Shown piece after piece: positions 31,560 through 43,925 of a stretch of DNA of 64,000 nt (position 1 is its first letter; every line of letters starts with the position of its first letter). The DNA is taken from positions 1,076,501 to 1,140,500 of the forward strand of contig OX463827.1 of NCBI GenBank assembly GCA_949825045.1, written 5' to 3'. The DNA is from Argyresthia goedartella. Lineage: Eukaryota > Arthropoda > Insecta > Lepidoptera > Argyresthiidae. Made by a program: the position numbers and the translations under genes. The notes beneath the pieces were generated by a model, which searched no databases, was not told the DNA's origin, and was given only the letters and a program-made list of their open reading frames with translations.

Positions 31560-32647
31560 ACTCCGCTTATTTATGTGTCTCCTGACACTCCGCTTCGCTG
31601 ACTGACAGCTTTTTCTTCTCCTGTAGCACTTAGGCTTTGGTCAGGTAGTAATATCGCAGTAACATCATGACGATTGTTCACAACACCGATGTGAATTTCG
31701 GTTCGGTAATTATACGCTTTGATTCAGTAAATAATATACATGAAAAGTTTGACTTCGCTTTCTTTTGCACAACAAATTGTGAAGTCAGTGGAATGAAAAT
31801 AAATTATAATAAGACGAAGAGATCAATTCACCAATATCAAAGAAGTTCAATTTAATTTGTTTTTAAAGAAATATACTATGATACACTACAAGTTATGCTT
31901 TATCTAGCGATCCCGTCAAGAAAGGTTCTTCCAATGTCATCTAGGGGTGATATTTTAGGAGGAAAATCAATATTTGCCCAATTCAACGAAAAGACAATAT
32001 CACCAATACCATCGTTTCACAAATTTTAATTAAAGTGTTTACAGTACAGTTGACCCTTACAATGGTTGACCCGCCTGACATGGGTCACGTGGGTGTTAGC
32101 CGGGTGGCATATTCTGTGTTGGTTACGTAGAAACCTTGCCTTTGTTAAAGTTACAGCAACTACTGTTTCAATAACTGATCCTGATGAGATTCAAGTGCTA
32201 CGAAACTATTTTCAGTAGCTTGTCCCTTTCAGTGTTATAAACTCAAAGTAAAGTCTAAGCGTAAATCGCGTTGGATATCCTGATAAACCTCACATCATTT
32301 CCGAATGCAAACTAGAAACAAAAAATAGTCTTCCATTGAAAATGACGCCGCCAGCAGACTGCAAAAAATGCATCTACAATGAAACCAATCAGACGAAAAC
32401 AATCCGCCTAGTTAGCCGTCGGCAATTAAGGCCCGTCCGTACAGACCGGCATTATCTGTGCCCATGGGCGGGCTTGAGGGGCGGGCGGCGATCGCTTTCC
32501 GATATTCAAATGAGCTATTTAAATGCATCCCGGTTGCAGCCCACGGCGGCCGCCACGCTAGGACGATCTTGCTGGTAGTCAGCCAGTACTTACATTTTTA
32601 TTTAAATAATGCGTATATTTGAACAAAAATAATAAGGCTGGGGAGGA
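31560..32647. other. No recognised gene; GC island near 32400-32580
   Basis: AT-rich, with one GC-rich patch (GGGGCGGGCGGCGATCGC near 32478) followed by ATGAGCTATTTAAATGCAT. TATTTAAA at 32516-32523 looks TATA-like, but no coding sequence follows and no promoter is claimed. Confidence 0.3.
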
Positions 32648-32850
32648 AAAAAATCACCAGATCTTGGATGTTTATATATTATGTATATTGAGTGAGTTTG
32701 AGTTTATATATGTAAAAAAAAACACCAGATCTTGGATGTTTATATTTTATATGTGTAACTTCGCTGTTTCAGGTTTTCATGACACAGGGTATCCTAGTGT
32801 GGGGCCAGAGGCAATGCATGTGCGTATACATAAATGTTTAGAAAAAAATA
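32648..32850 (+). mobile_element. SINE-B 3' bodies, two head-less pieces
   Basis: CCAGATCTTGGATGTTTATAT occurs at 32656 and again at about 32726. The second piece continues through ACACAGGGTATCCTAGTGTG and GGGCCAGAGGCAATGCATGTG, matching SINE-B at 38090-38190. No tRNA-like head is present. Confidence 0.7.
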
Positions 32851-33140
32851 ACTACACAGTTTAGGTACGTAAACAACAAATATATTTTCTATGATGATTC
32901 CGTTTCCATTCCTTCTTCATTTTTATCTTTGGGTTGAAGGTCCTGGCTGTCTTTAGCAGAGTCCACCTCATCATAGTCAGAGAATAATATCTACATGTTC
33001 TGTGCATTATACTTCAACTTCAGCGATCCAGACTCTTGCGCCAGCTGCAGTAGAAGGCTTGTGTGCTTGACAACGTTCGAATGCGTACAAAGAACTTGTA
33101 TTAGAATTATTTCTAAAAAATTCTGACATCGACATTATTT

Positions 33141-35117
33141 GTGTTACTGAACAATAATTACAAAATTGTCAGTTGTTACAATAGAAAGACTGCTGATAGA
33201 GGTGGTTCTTTAATCTTAGTGAAAAATAATATTAAGGTGAAACAACGGAAAGATATTCTTGCACTTACTGTTGAAAGACAAATAGAGGTATCCTGTGTTG
33301 AGTTAGATAGCCATATTATTGTTTGTGTCTACAGGCCACCGAGGGATGAAAAAGGCCATGGTAATTTCGAAATATTTGAGAAAATTATGGAGGAAGCCCT
33401 CATTAAACTTTGTAATAACAGAAAAAAGTTAATTATTTGTGGCGATCTTAATGTAGATCTGCTTGTAGATACAACACTGAAGCGACGATTAATAACTCTG
33501 TTCAAATCATTTAATTTATGTCATGTGTTTCTAGAGCCGACTAGAATTACACTTACCAGCCAAACTTGCTTATATAAAGTTTTTTGTGACTGTGCATTCA
33601 CAAGTAAAAGTGTAATTAACTGCTTACCCTCCGATCACAGTGGTCAAACAGTTTCATTCCCAATAACTATTAAGGATAAGACTGGTCCATCATTTTATAG
33701 GCCTATTACATCCCATAGACTAGAGACATATACGAAAAACTTAGATATAAATTTGCCAGTACCGGCTTTTAATGAACAGAACCCAAACAAAATCTACTCA
33801 GACTTCTTCAACATTATTCTGACAGAATTCAATAAAGTTTTCAAATTAAAGAAAGTCAGTGACTACAACGGTAAATCTAAATTTAATGACTGGGCAACGT
33901 TTGGAATTCGTAAAAGTAGAGTTATCTTGTATGACCTTTATGATCAAAAAACCTATAACTTTGATCGAAAATTTCATGACTATGTTAAAAAATATTCCAA
34001 AACCTTCAAGTTGGTTTTTAGAACTGCAAAAACTTTACACATTAATAGAAAAATTCAAAATTCAAATAATAGAATGAAAACAGTTTGGCAAATAATAAAC
34101 CGCGAAACTGGCAAAGTTATACCAAGGGACAGTGATTTCTGCCTAAAGATAGGTGATGATGTTGTTAAATCCAACGCTGATGTTACTCGAGCTTTTGAAA
34201 CATTCTTCACCAATGTACCCGTACTCACAACGGACCGTCTAAATTCATCTCCATTTGAAGCAGAGACTTTATTAAAAATTAACACTAGCGTCAGTAATGT
34301 ATATTTAAAATTTCATCATGTATATCCCCAGGACATTGTAAAAACGTTTAAATTACTGAACTTAAAAAATACGGAAGACCTGTGGGGTATATCAGTCAAA
34401 GTCATTGGTTCAGTAATTCTAGTTATAGCCCCACACTTAGCTTATATATTCAATAAATGTGTTGACGATGGGGCTTTTCCAGACCTCATGAAACACAGTA
34501 AACTTATACCGCTGTTCAAATCGGGAGATAAGGGCGATCCTTCAAATTTCAGACCAATATCTGTTCTTCCAACACTAAGTAAAATATTTGAAAAGATTAT
34601 ACTCAATCAAATGCTCTCACACTTCAACCGTACAAAACAACTCCACGCTAAACAATATGGTTTCACTAGGGGTAAATCGACTACGGATGCAGGTATTACC
34701 CTTGTATCTCATATTTATTCTGCATGGGAGGCCGCACAGGATTCTATCGGAGTTTTTTGCGACCTGTCGAAGGCGTTTGATTGTGTTGATCATAATACGC
34801 TATTAATTAAATTAAATCATTACGGAGTTAGAAATAAAGCGTTGGATCTACTAAGATCATACCTAAGCAATAGAATTCAAAAGGCAGAAGTTAACGGCAT
34901 AAAATCTGATGGATCGGGTGTTAAAATTGGCGTTCCACAAGGTTCCATATTAGGCCCTTTCTTATTCCTGGTATATATTAATGATCTGCCTTTCATGGTG
35001 GAGAAATTAACTGACATAGTGTTGTTTGCTGATGATACTTCAATGGTCTTCAAAATTGAAAGACAAAAAGGAGATTTTGATGATGTTAATGGTGTATTGT
35101 CTTTAACCTTGAATTAG
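33141..35117 (+). pseudogene. CR1 copy 3 ORF2, endonuclease (part) and RT
   Basis: 658 codons covering most of the endonuclease (YRPP, GDLNVD and SDH retained) and RT through FADD. The frame begins after the 35-bp deletion that removed the TEHWL region. The catalytic-domain Asp-Asn pair (residues 194-195 in copy 1) is Tyr-Lys here. It ends at a Trp-to-stop change (LTLN then TAG). Confidence 0.9.
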
Positions 35118-35135
35118 TTCACAGTTAATAATTTA

Positions 35136-35850
35136 TTGTTAAACGCTGGTAAAACCAAGTGTATCAAATTCTCACTTCCAAATGTCAGGCAAGTTGAGAC
35201 CAGTTTGGTGTTAGACAACAGCACGTTAGAATTGGTAAATGATACGAAGTTTCTTGGAATAACCATTGATAGCAAATTGCAGTGGGGACCCCACATAAAT
35301 AAATTGGCTGGTAAATTAATTTCTGCGGCTTACGCTGTTAGGAACATCAGACAAAGCACGGATGTGGCTACATCTAGGCTAGTATATTTTAGTTACTTTC
35401 ATAGTGTGATGTCCTATGGTATCTTGTTGTGGGGGAAAGTAGCGGATATTCAAACTATTTTTATTTTACAGAAAAGAGCTATTCGAGCAATTTATAATTT
35501 AAAATGAACAGACTCCTTAAGAGAGCTTTTTAAAGAAATTGACATACTGACAGTAGCTAGTCAATTTATTTTCGAAAATATAATGTATGTACCTTACAAC
35601 ATTTTCCAAACGTAGCGACAGCTGTAATGTTAACCTAAGAAATAATCACAGACTATATGCGCCCCGTTTTAGACTCGCGAAGGTTAGCAATTCTTTCAAG
35701 GGTCAGTGCATTCTCTACTACAATAAGATACCTCTGGAGATTTTGAAATTGCCATTTGAGCAATTTAAAAAGCATGTTAAAGCGACTTTGTCGAAAATGG
35801 GATATTACAATGTTCAAGATTACTTAAATGACAGGACTGTATGGGGTTAA
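35136..35850 (+). pseudogene. CR1 copy 3 ORF2, C-terminal pieces
   Basis: Two pieces (35136-35507 and 35587-35850) carry the C-terminal region, separated by an Arg-to-stop change (AAATGA at 35503-35508) and a small deletion. The final stop context TATGGGGTTAATCTGG is as in copies 1 and 2. Confidence 0.88.
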
Positions 35851-36250
35851 TCTGGCTCAACACAGACCTTGCTGTTAATAATTTTGAAATTATTTATACC
35901 TGCTTATTAATCATAACAATTAAATTTTTCATATTTGTATTAGTTAAGCACAACCTATTTTTAAAAGAGATCTAAAAATAAATCTTTGGGAGTTTCTACG
36001 CCCTTCTTCTCCCACAGTGGTCCAATGTAGAGAAGAGGCAAAAAAATGACGTTTGCTAAGTATACGTAAATATCTACAGTAATAAAGTACTTTGACTATT
36101 GACTATTGACTATTGACAATACCTGAGGATTCTCTCTAACGTATAACAATCGCATTGAAATAATACAGAGGAAAATAAGCAGTATAAAGACTTAAATTAT
36201 AATTGAGCATAAACATAAATAGGTATAACAATCATTTCGCACCGAAGAGA

Positions 36251-36655
36251 ATAATAGTTTATGTGACTGCTACATAATGGAGGGGATTAAAACTCGAGAG
36301 TGGGTTTATAAAACGAGCCGTAGGCTCCATTCCATACACTAGTTTATCTACACACATATCATAAGCTCTCTTTGATGTGTTCAGGAACCGCATGTTCGAC
36401 CGGCATGGTGGCATTGATTATTGCTCTGCACTTGTTAAGCTTGTTCAGTAGTATCAACTTCACAGACAAACTAGGGGCGGCGCCACGCAGGGGGGCTTTG
36501 GCGTTCGAAATTTGAACACAACGTTGATACATTATGGTCATAATGTTTCAATATTCAGATAAAAAATGAGTTTTTACCAAGTATAACATTATGCTGGTTG
36601 TAACGTGCGGTTTTTGAACGCAGTAAAGAGGGTTTATGATACGTGTGTATATAAC
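36251..36655 (+). mobile_element. MITE-like repeat R, copy 2
   Basis: Same family as 10824-11240. The inner inverted repeats are 36343-36359 and 36639-36655 (two or three mismatches). The GGGGCGGCG...CGTTCGAAATTTGAA centre and CAGTAAAGAGGGTTTAT are retained. Confidence 0.65.
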
Positions 36656-36908
36656 GACATAAAAAGGATTAAATACTCAAATGCCGATAACTTCAATTTC
36701 TCACTAAATTCGTATTTCAGCTACATTCTTATAATTAAAATTTGTTTTTATTTGCATACGCTCCGCTCCGGTTTTGCTTCTTCTAGTTCTAATCTAACCT
36801 GTAAAGCCACAATAACCTACTCTAGCCAAATTTGGCTTTTCATTACTTTCAGTCGCAAGGTGGCTCCGCCGCTGGTTGATTGATCATGTACGTTCTAACC
36901 TAAACGCA

Positions 36909-36920
36909 GGGGGGGGGGGG
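36909..36920 (+). repeat. G12 homopolymer
   Basis: Twelve consecutive G in GC-rich surroundings. The segment just before it (36760-36835) contains TGCATACGCTCCGCTCCGG and CACAATAACCTACTCTAGCC, the same words as the tandem repeat at 58843-59100. Confidence 0.85.
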
Positions 36921-37331
36921 AGTGCGCTCGCCCCCTATAGCACTTACCTACCTTCAGCTTAATTCATATTATTATAAATAATTGTTAGTCAAAATAATAC
37001 CCGCTGCGGCAGGAGAGGCGGTCCCGCGTTTGTGACTTATCACTCGTTTTTCGGCTAACAAGCATAAATAAGTATATATATTTATAATATATTATTATGA
37101 TTTATTAATTTATTATTATATACCTTGTTACTAAATACCTGTTTAAACAAATATACACACATATTAATAGACTGGAAGCTTAAACATTATAAATTACCTG
37201 CAACGAATACTTCATTGCACTTGTAAGTAGTATATCTATAAAAGGATCTTTTATCTATTATTACTAACGCTGTTGATTACCATAAATACATAAATAAACG
37301 GAACGATACGTTCGATGAAAGATTAGTCCAA

Positions 37332-37668
37332 AATAGTAGCTTATGTGACTGATACATAATGGAGGGCATTAAAACTCGAGAGTGGGTTTATGAAACGAGT
37401 AATACACTAGTTTATCTACACACATATCATAAGCTCTCTTTGATGTGTTCAGGAACCGCATGTTTGACCGACAAAGTAGGGGCAACACGCAGGCGGGCGT
37501 CGGCGTGCGAAATTTGAATGTCATAATATGTAGAAAATTTACACATTATGGTCATAATGTTCAATATTCAGATAAGAAATGAGTTTTTACAAAATAGTTT
37601 AACATTATGATCGTAACGTGCTGTTTTTGGACGCAGTAAAGAGGGATTATCATACGTGTGTAGATCAA
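37332..37668 (+). mobile_element. MITE-like repeat R, copy 3
   Basis: Same family as 10824-11240, with inner inverted repeats at 37411-37427 and 37652-37668. It is shortened by an internal deletion relative to copies 1 and 2 (the CATTGTGGCATTGATCATT part is missing). It is about 1.1 kb from copy 2 in the same orientation. Confidence 0.65.
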
Positions 37669-38005
37669 CAATTATAAACAAAATTAAACGTCGTAATTAT
37701 AATTCAGTGAACATTAAATACAAGTCAAATGTCTGATTCAATGACGCAAAATTAAAGATCTTGAGTTTTGAAATAAAAAGTGACATGGACAACAGAATCG
37801 CCCGTGTCTGCCCAACACTGATGTGCACCGATACTCAGCGGCATCACTATCGAGGCCGCCGTTACTTCGAATGTGGAGTATGACGTCACATATTCACTTA
37901 TCACCCCACGTGGGCTAGCGACTCGTGTATCGAGTTATTTGATCGAGTATCGTTCAGTGCGAGCGTGTTAATGGATTCAGTTTTACGGAACAAAGCTGAT
38001 GTTGA

Positions 38006-38290
38006 CGACCTGGCGCTGCTTGTGTGGCTCTGCTTACCATGCGAGAGGTCCCGGGTTCGATCCCCGGCTGGTGATTAAGAAAAAAAAAACGGGTCTTGGA
38101 TGTTTATATGTGTGTGACGTCGCTGTTTCTGGTTCCCACGACACAGGGTATCCTAGTGTGGGGCCAGAAGCAATGTATGTGCCTGTATGTAAATGTTCGT
38201 TTATGTTTTTTATGATGCGTCCGAAATTCGTTTTAGAGGTTGACTATTTCGCGGACTCAATCATGTCTTTGCAAATACAAATACAAATAG
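38006..38290 (+). mobile_element. SINE-B, tRNA-derived, full-length-like copy
   Basis: The head is tRNA-like: GACCTGGCGCTGC at the start and box B GGTTCGATCCC at 38054-38064, spaced as in a pol III promoter. A poly-A stretch (38080-38089), a body with TCTTGGATGTTTATATG and ACACAGGGTATCCTAGTGTG, and a 3' (AAATAC)n tail follow. Other copies are at 29668, 32648 (no head) and 53060. Confidence 0.8.
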
Positions 38291-38294
38291 ACAT

Positions 38295-39230
38295 GTTTTC
38301 ATAAGAATTATCGGCACTGCACATCTAGCCACATAGTGACATGAAAAATTGCACCTAAATAATGCAATACAATCCAAATTACAATACAATTTTATTTCCA
38401 TTCAATAATGGAAAATATGTGTATGTCAAATATACGGTGACGGAGTTAAAAGTTTCATTAACTAGCAGATGTTTTAATTTGTTTTTATACTTACATAAAT
38501 TATCGGTGTCAATAAAATTCTGCCGAAGCTTATTCAATGTTCGGGCCGACATGTTGCCGATGCAGGTAGTCCTGTGTTGCTCTGCAAAGACTTTATTTGT
38601 ATGACGTTTGCTTTTTTATTACCCTTTTTATAAATTCACATGTTTCATATGTAAATAAACAGGACAAAGTTTAAGCTTTTCATAATGGGGCTGTTTATAA
38701 TTGGGCTATCCGTTGGGGCAAGTTTGCTCACTGCCCTATTAAACTTGTTCTGCGCTTTAAATATGTTATCATAAAAATTTAGCGTATCGTAGAGACGATT
38801 CACCAAAGCCGTGTATTTTATTGATGGAGGGGAAAAAAATGGAATTACCCATGCCCAGGAGTCAGACCTCCCTGCTATGTCCGGGTCCCCACATATTGAG
38901 CGGCTATCAGCTCGTGTGGTATACGGACTGAAAACAACCCCTTTATATTTACAGTTATCGATAGTCGATTTAACTGTGAGCCATCGGAAGCCGTGGATGC
39001 GGCAATCACGGCATCAGTTTTATATTTTGCGGAAATCGATAGGAAAAGAAAGTCTTTCTTTATTTTCTTACATAAAAAACTAACATAGCGACACGCCGTT
39101 TCTCATATGGATCGGCAGATGCACAGATGCGCCCACGTTTAGCTATCAATATTCCATTTGTCGTCACAAGGGACTAGTCCGTCCTTGTTATCATCGCGTT
39201 TGTACGCGAACAGATTGGTGCAGGCAGCGG
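38295..39230. other. LINE-like debris, unassigned
   Basis: AATACAATTTTATTTCC near 38380 looks like a minus-strand LINE 3' tail, and the following 400 bp may be its 3' region. No motif of a known protein was recognised. Short frames at 38362-38604 and 38811-39083 are not supported as genes. Confidence 0.3.
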
Positions 39231-39315
39231 CAAGTTTATTTGGCTCTGAGCGAGGTGTGACCTCTCTTTCTCGCATAGGGTAAGGTGGGGTCAGAGCCAA
39301 AGCCAAATAAACTTG
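39231..39315. repeat. Inverted repeat, about 19-bp arms
   Basis: CAAGTTTATTTGGCTCTGA (39231-39249) pairs with 39291-39315, which has a 6-bp bulge (AAAGCC). It could be a small MITE or hairpin of about 85 bp. Confidence 0.75.
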
Positions 39316-40617
39316 GCGCGAACTGTACATGAATGCACACCCCTGCCCCGCTCCGGGTCTGGCGGATTATGTTCCAGTGCTGAAAGCCCCGCAGAATGGG
39401 CTAGACAGTTCACTACAATTTTGTTTATTGATAGAACTTGGCTCTTATTTCATACATACTTACATAATGTTCATGACAGTCCACACACTACGACGTTACG
39501 TGCATTACCATTCTGCGGCGCTTCCGTGATAGTGATCCATCATTCCAACGGGAACCGCTCATGATCCCCGGATTAAACTTAATGCTTTGAAGGGCTGCGG
39601 AGTGTTTCTGCCAATTCGGTCAACGTTCGGCGTTTCAAGCTGATTGATGGGTATGATTATGTCATCGTGGCCGTGGAATTGGGCGCCTGATCTGCCTAGG
39701 TATTTTAAAAACCGGTTTCTGATATACCTATACTTACTTATCTAACTGGTTAGAACTAATGTAAGCAAGTTTTATAGCTATGTTATCGCTATGTTAACGA
39801 AAATACTTCAAAGCTTCTTTTCGTTAACAAAGGATAAAAGAACATTATTTATGACAATAATTGTAAGTTACTGCTACAGCCACTGTTTCTGTATTACGTC
39901 GCCTGTTACCAAGAATGACTTATGGTTATAATCATGTATACTATAAATCAACAAGTCCTAACTGACTGCGTCATCACTTAGGGGCCAAACAGCTAAAGCA
40001 ATTCGTTAGGTAGCTTCCTTTTATGACTTAGGGACCCACTAAAAATACGACTGTATTTACTCAAATCGAACAGGGAGTCAAGACCTTTAAAGTTTGTATG
40101 GGAAGTTTGTATAAGCTTATCTGAATGGCGATCAGCGGTTTATGAACAGAACTCTAATTAGAAATGTAAAAATAAGACATTACAGGTTGTCACTTAAATG
40201 TGTAGTAGATTTTTTAAAAGTTTTTCGGCGATACCCATAGAAGGCTTTGAATATCATTGAATGGATTTCCCACATACTCCAATATCATATCAAACCAATT
40301 ATTGTTTTATAGATCATTTTATGAAGTACATTTTGTTCTTTGACTGCTTCCTCATTAAAGAAAAATCCACGATTAGGTAAAGGGAGGTAAGGGATTTTCA
40401 ACGTGTTATTCTTTCAATAGAGAATTGAATATGTGTCCATATAAAAACTATATGTATGCTAAATTTCATTATTTCTTCAGTAAGGGACCGAACGTTAACA
40501 AGCAACCTTATTTCGTGCCAAATTTCATGATTCTAGGTAACGTATTAACTATTAATATTATTAATTATTAAGGTATTAACGCAAAGTAAGTACTGCAATA
40601 AACAATACATGGGGTTC
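39316..40617. other. No recognised gene
   Basis: AT-rich sequence without family-like frames. CCCCGCAGAATGG near 39388 and CCATTCTGCGGCGC near 39508 are inverted with respect to each other. The TGACTTAGGGACCCA-type sequence near 40025 may be an old dispersed repeat. Confidence 0.3.
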
Positions 40618-41095
40618 AAAGTTCAAGTTCAAATGTCTTTATTACTATAGATATATACATTTACTTATCAAATGTCATTTTTGCCTCTTCTCACTCTACA
40701 TTGGACCACTGTGGGAGAGATGGAATGGAATGGATGGAATAAACTCCCACAGATCGATTTTTAGATCTATTTTAAAAATTGACTGTGTTTAACTAATACA
40801 AAGAAATTAATCATTATAATTAATAAGCAGGAATAAATAATTACAAAATTATTAACAGCAAGGTCTGTGTAGATTTAGATTATCACCGTACAGTCCCGTC
40901 ATTTAAGTAATCTTGTACATTGTAATATCCCTTTTTGGACAAAGTCGCTTTAACGTGCTTTTTAAATTGTTCAAATGGCAATGTCAAGATCTCCAGAGGT
41001 ATCTTATTGTAGTAGGCAATGCACTGACCCTTGAACGAATTGCTAACCTTCGCGAATCTAAACCGGGGCGAAACTAGTCTGTAACTATTTCTTAG
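40618..41095 (-). mobile_element. CR1-type LINE 3' fragment, minus strand
   Basis: Tail and 3' UTR (TCTTTATTACTATAGATAT, CATTGGACCACTGTGGGAGA) lie at the left. The last part of ORF2 follows, ending (in its 5' direction) near the NHRLCAPRFRL-equivalent. It is 5' truncated. The 3' tail at the left end is (GTTCAA)n-like. Confidence 0.85.
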
Positions 41096-41100
41096 GTAAA

Positions 41101-41163
41101 CGATTGCTAAGTATATGTAAATATCTACAGTAATAAAGACATTTGATTGATTGATTGATTGAT
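41101..41163 (+). mobile_element. CR1-type LINE 3' terminus, plus strand
   Basis: GCTAAGTATATGTAAATATC plus TACAGTAATAAAG is the extreme 3' end of the CR1 family in the opposite orientation to the adjacent fragment. It ends in a (TTGA)5 tail. The two fragments share 3'-end sequence in inverted orientation. Confidence 0.8.
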
Positions 41164-41189
41164 TCCTTTTCTAAGGAACATCTATTGAG

Positions 41190-42010
41190 TTCGTATCGTA
41201 TATCGTTTATTTTATTGCACATGACAATTTATATTACAAGCGTTTAGAAAAGACATTTGCAAAGGCAAGCTTATCTCTAACAAGAGATTTCTTCCAGCTA
41301 ACCCAATATGAAACTGATAAATTTAATAGAAGTGGACAGTATAGGTAGACCTTTGTGCAGAAATACAAGTAAATAATTCAAATAAGTATTTTTTACTAAA
41401 CTAGCAAATATACTACATGTAGAAGAACATTAATACCGTGTATAAAATACGTATTATACATAAACAAAACTACATTTGAAATCCCTAAGTTTACGTAAGA
41501 GAAATAATGCTCCTTTAGACGATTCTTAAAGGTGGATTGCCCCTGATGGCGCAGGGAAGCGCGTTCCACAGATATATTTCCCTCATTGATCCCATGTTCG
41601 GAGTAGAGAGCATGGAGGCCGTGTGGGTTCTACGAGGTCTAGTCGAAGGAGGGAAGTCGAAGCGTTCATGCACACAAAGCTGGGATATCGGGGGTTAGTT
41701 AACATCCTGTACAGTGAGGATATGAGTATCCTGACGAAACGGATAGGCAGCCATTTTAACTCCCTGCGATACTGTGAGTCATGGTCGAACTTTCGCAGTC
41801 CGAAGCTGAACCGAATCCCGAGATTTTGATGTCGCTCGAATTTGTTCAGTTGCTCTTCGTTAGAGCTAGCCCAACAATCATCAGCATAGTCAATCAGCGG
41901 AAGAAGAAGGGATTGCGCAAAGGTAATTTTATTTGACGTGGTAAGAAGTTCTGGAGTCTTCTTAGTGAGCGAAAAGTGGCGAAGACACGCTTACTGACTG
42001 AGTTGTGTTG
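41190..42010 (-). pseudogene. LINE-E ORF2 C-terminal part and 3' UTR
   Basis: The minus strand encodes, with frame breaks, AQSLLLPLIDYADD, NEEQLNKFERHQNLGIRF, FGLRKFDHDSQYR and LWNALPCAIR, a LINE C-terminal region of a family different from CR1 copies 1-3. The 3' UTR at 41220-41300 contains AAAGGCAAGCTTATCTCTAA and GAGATTTCTTCCAGC; a similar piece (AAAGGCGAGCTTATC...) at about 56730-56790 is another 3' end of the same family. Confidence 0.65.
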
Positions 42011-42205
42011 GGAGCCTGTTTTTAAAACTCATTAAGATCCCCAACTTTCCGAACCTAGTAATAGTCCATTTTTCATTTTACATATAATCCATTTTCTTGA
42101 TGTTCACATTATTTATGTACCATGTGATTTTCCTTAAATGTATGTGCACTGTCTTATAATTAGGGGTGCTCACTATTACAACAGCGCTGTTAGCGACGCG
42201 TTCGA

Positions 42206-42395
42206 TAATAGTAGTTTATGTGACTGTCATATAATGAGGGGCTTTAACACACGAGTGTGCTTTTATGCGACGAACGCCAGCGAGTAGCATAATACGATCA
42301 CACAAGTGTTTTAAGGCCTAATTATATGCAATTGCATACGCTAATTTATCTACAAACATAGCATAAGTGCTCTGAAATGGGTTCAGATGCCGTAG
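42206..42395 (+). mobile_element. MITE-like repeat R, copy 4 (partial)
   Basis: Begins GATAATAGTAGTTTATGTGAC. An imperfect palindrome is clear: the first ~70 bp (CATATAATGAGGGGCTTTAAC, CACGAGTGTG) are inverted in the next ~80 bp (CACACAAGTGTTTTAAGGCC, AATTATATGCAATTGCATA). Only the left part of the inner core (ATTTATCTACAAACATAGC) remains. Confidence 0.6.
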
Positions 42396-42668
42396 GTCTT
42401 CATTTTGCAGAAGAGAGCGATCCGATTAATTTATAAGCTATGTAATTAGAGAATCTCGGAGACATTTCTTCAAAGAAACCAACATCCTAACAGTTGCAAG
42501 TCAATATATCTATGAACATAATGTATGTGAGGAAAAATATCAGTAGCTTTAAAACCATTGATAGCCGCCACGATGTGCAAACTAGAAATAAACATAAACT
42601 TACTTTTTCAATGTTCAGACTCACAAAATTGAGCAGTTCTTTTATGGGACACTGTATACAATTCTTCT
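42395..42668 (+). pseudogene. Decayed LINE-C-like ORF2 fragment, plus strand
   Basis: The plus-strand translation in shifting frames resembles FILQKRAIRLIYKL..., NILTVASQYIYE and MYVRKNI, the C-terminal region of LINE-C ORF2. It abuts the 3' tail of LINE-C copy 42671-46825 in inverted orientation. Confidence 0.65.
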
Positions 42669-43046
42669 TCTACTCAAAAAAACTCAAAAAACTCAAAACG
42701 TTTATTCTGTAAATAGGCCACAAGGGCACTTTCACATGTCATTTCATTTCATTTTTTACAGAACATTTGGTATTATTATTTGTATCATATTATCAGAAAA
42801 AAAAGTACTTAATTATTGTTTCTGAGAGATGTAAAGAGTCTCAAATGTCATAATAAAATAATTAAAATATAAATAACAGAGATGTATAGTCTCTTTAGTG
42901 AATAATACAATGATGATAGGAGATGTAAATGGTCCCCACAGTCAAGAGTTGTATAATTAAATTAATCTTTGGAGGTGTGAAAGGCCTCCAAGTGTCCAGT
43001 AAAAGAAACTCTGGCAGTGAGGATGCTTACAATTAATTAGAACAAT

Positions 43047-43895
43047 TCAGTCCCAAGCATTTTTATCGTCTATGTACTCTTTAATACTGTAGTAAGCTTT
43101 AGAAATAAGCCTTTGCTTGATGTATTTCTTGAACTTATTAATTGATAGATCTGTCAAAGTGCTTGGGAGTTTATTGTAAAATTTTACACAATTACCCTTG
43201 AACGAGTTTTTTATTTTATGGAGCCGAGTAGTGGGCACTGCAAGTTTGTCCTTATTTCTAGTATTAAAGTTATGTATATCACAGTTTCTTCGAAAGTTAA
43301 CAATGTTTTTATGGACATACATCATATTCTCGTAAATATATTGACTATGGACTGTCAATATATTTACTTCTTTAAACTTATTTCTAAGAGAATCTCTATT
43401 ATTCATTTTATAAATCGCACGAACAGCCCGCTTCTGCAGCACAAAAATAGTATTTATGTCAGCAGCACTGCCCCAGAGCAGAATACCGTAGGACATAATA
43501 CTATGAAAATAACTAAAATAAACTAATCTGGCTGTTTTTAAATCTGTCAAGTGACGGATTTTCCTGCATGCAAAAGCTGCAGAGCTCAGTCTGTTCGATA
43601 GCTTATCAATATGTGGACCCCATTGGAGTTTGGAATCCAACGTTATACCTAGAAACACTGTGCTGGTTACCAATTCCAATTCCTCATTTTTAATTGTTAT
43701 ACATGTCTGATTATTTTTAACGTTAGTAGTAAGAAACTTAACACATTTAGTCTTTTTCTCATTTAATAGCAAATTATTAACATTAAACCAATTTACCACT
43801 CTTGATATGGTATTGTTCACGTGATCATCATTAGCGTTGGTTTCGCTTTGTTTTAAAAATAAGTGAGGTGTCATCAGCAAACAGTACCATATCAT
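43047..43895 (-). pseudogene. LINE-C ORF2, C-terminal part
   Basis: From NWFNVNNLLLNEKKTKC onward it aligns with the post-catalytic part of CR1 ORF2 (FLGITLDSKLQWGPHIDKLS, LLWGSAADI, LQKRAVRAIYKM). The first residues (MIWYCLLMTPHLF) are out of frame. The FADD motif is in another frame (GTACTGTTTGCTGATGAC region at about 43885), with the frame change near 43860. Confidence 0.85.
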
Positions 43896-43925
43896 GACAG
43901 TCTCTTCCTAGATAGGGTAAGTCGT

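Larger units (their letters stand above)
33088..36117 (+). mobile_element. CR1-type LINE, copy 3, 5' truncated and mutated
   Basis: Very similar to copies 1 and 2. It begins within the endonuclease domain and ends in four TTGACTA-type heptamers at 36117. Lesions are a 35-bp deletion at about 33150 (frameshift), LDNVF changed to LYKVF, TAG at 35115-35117, TGA at 35505-35507, and an 8-bp deletion near 35590. It is not functional. Confidence 0.92.

Noticed and set aside
32460..32600. Possible promoter: GC island with TATTTAAA
   Set aside because: No initiator at proper spacing and no coding sequence downstream.
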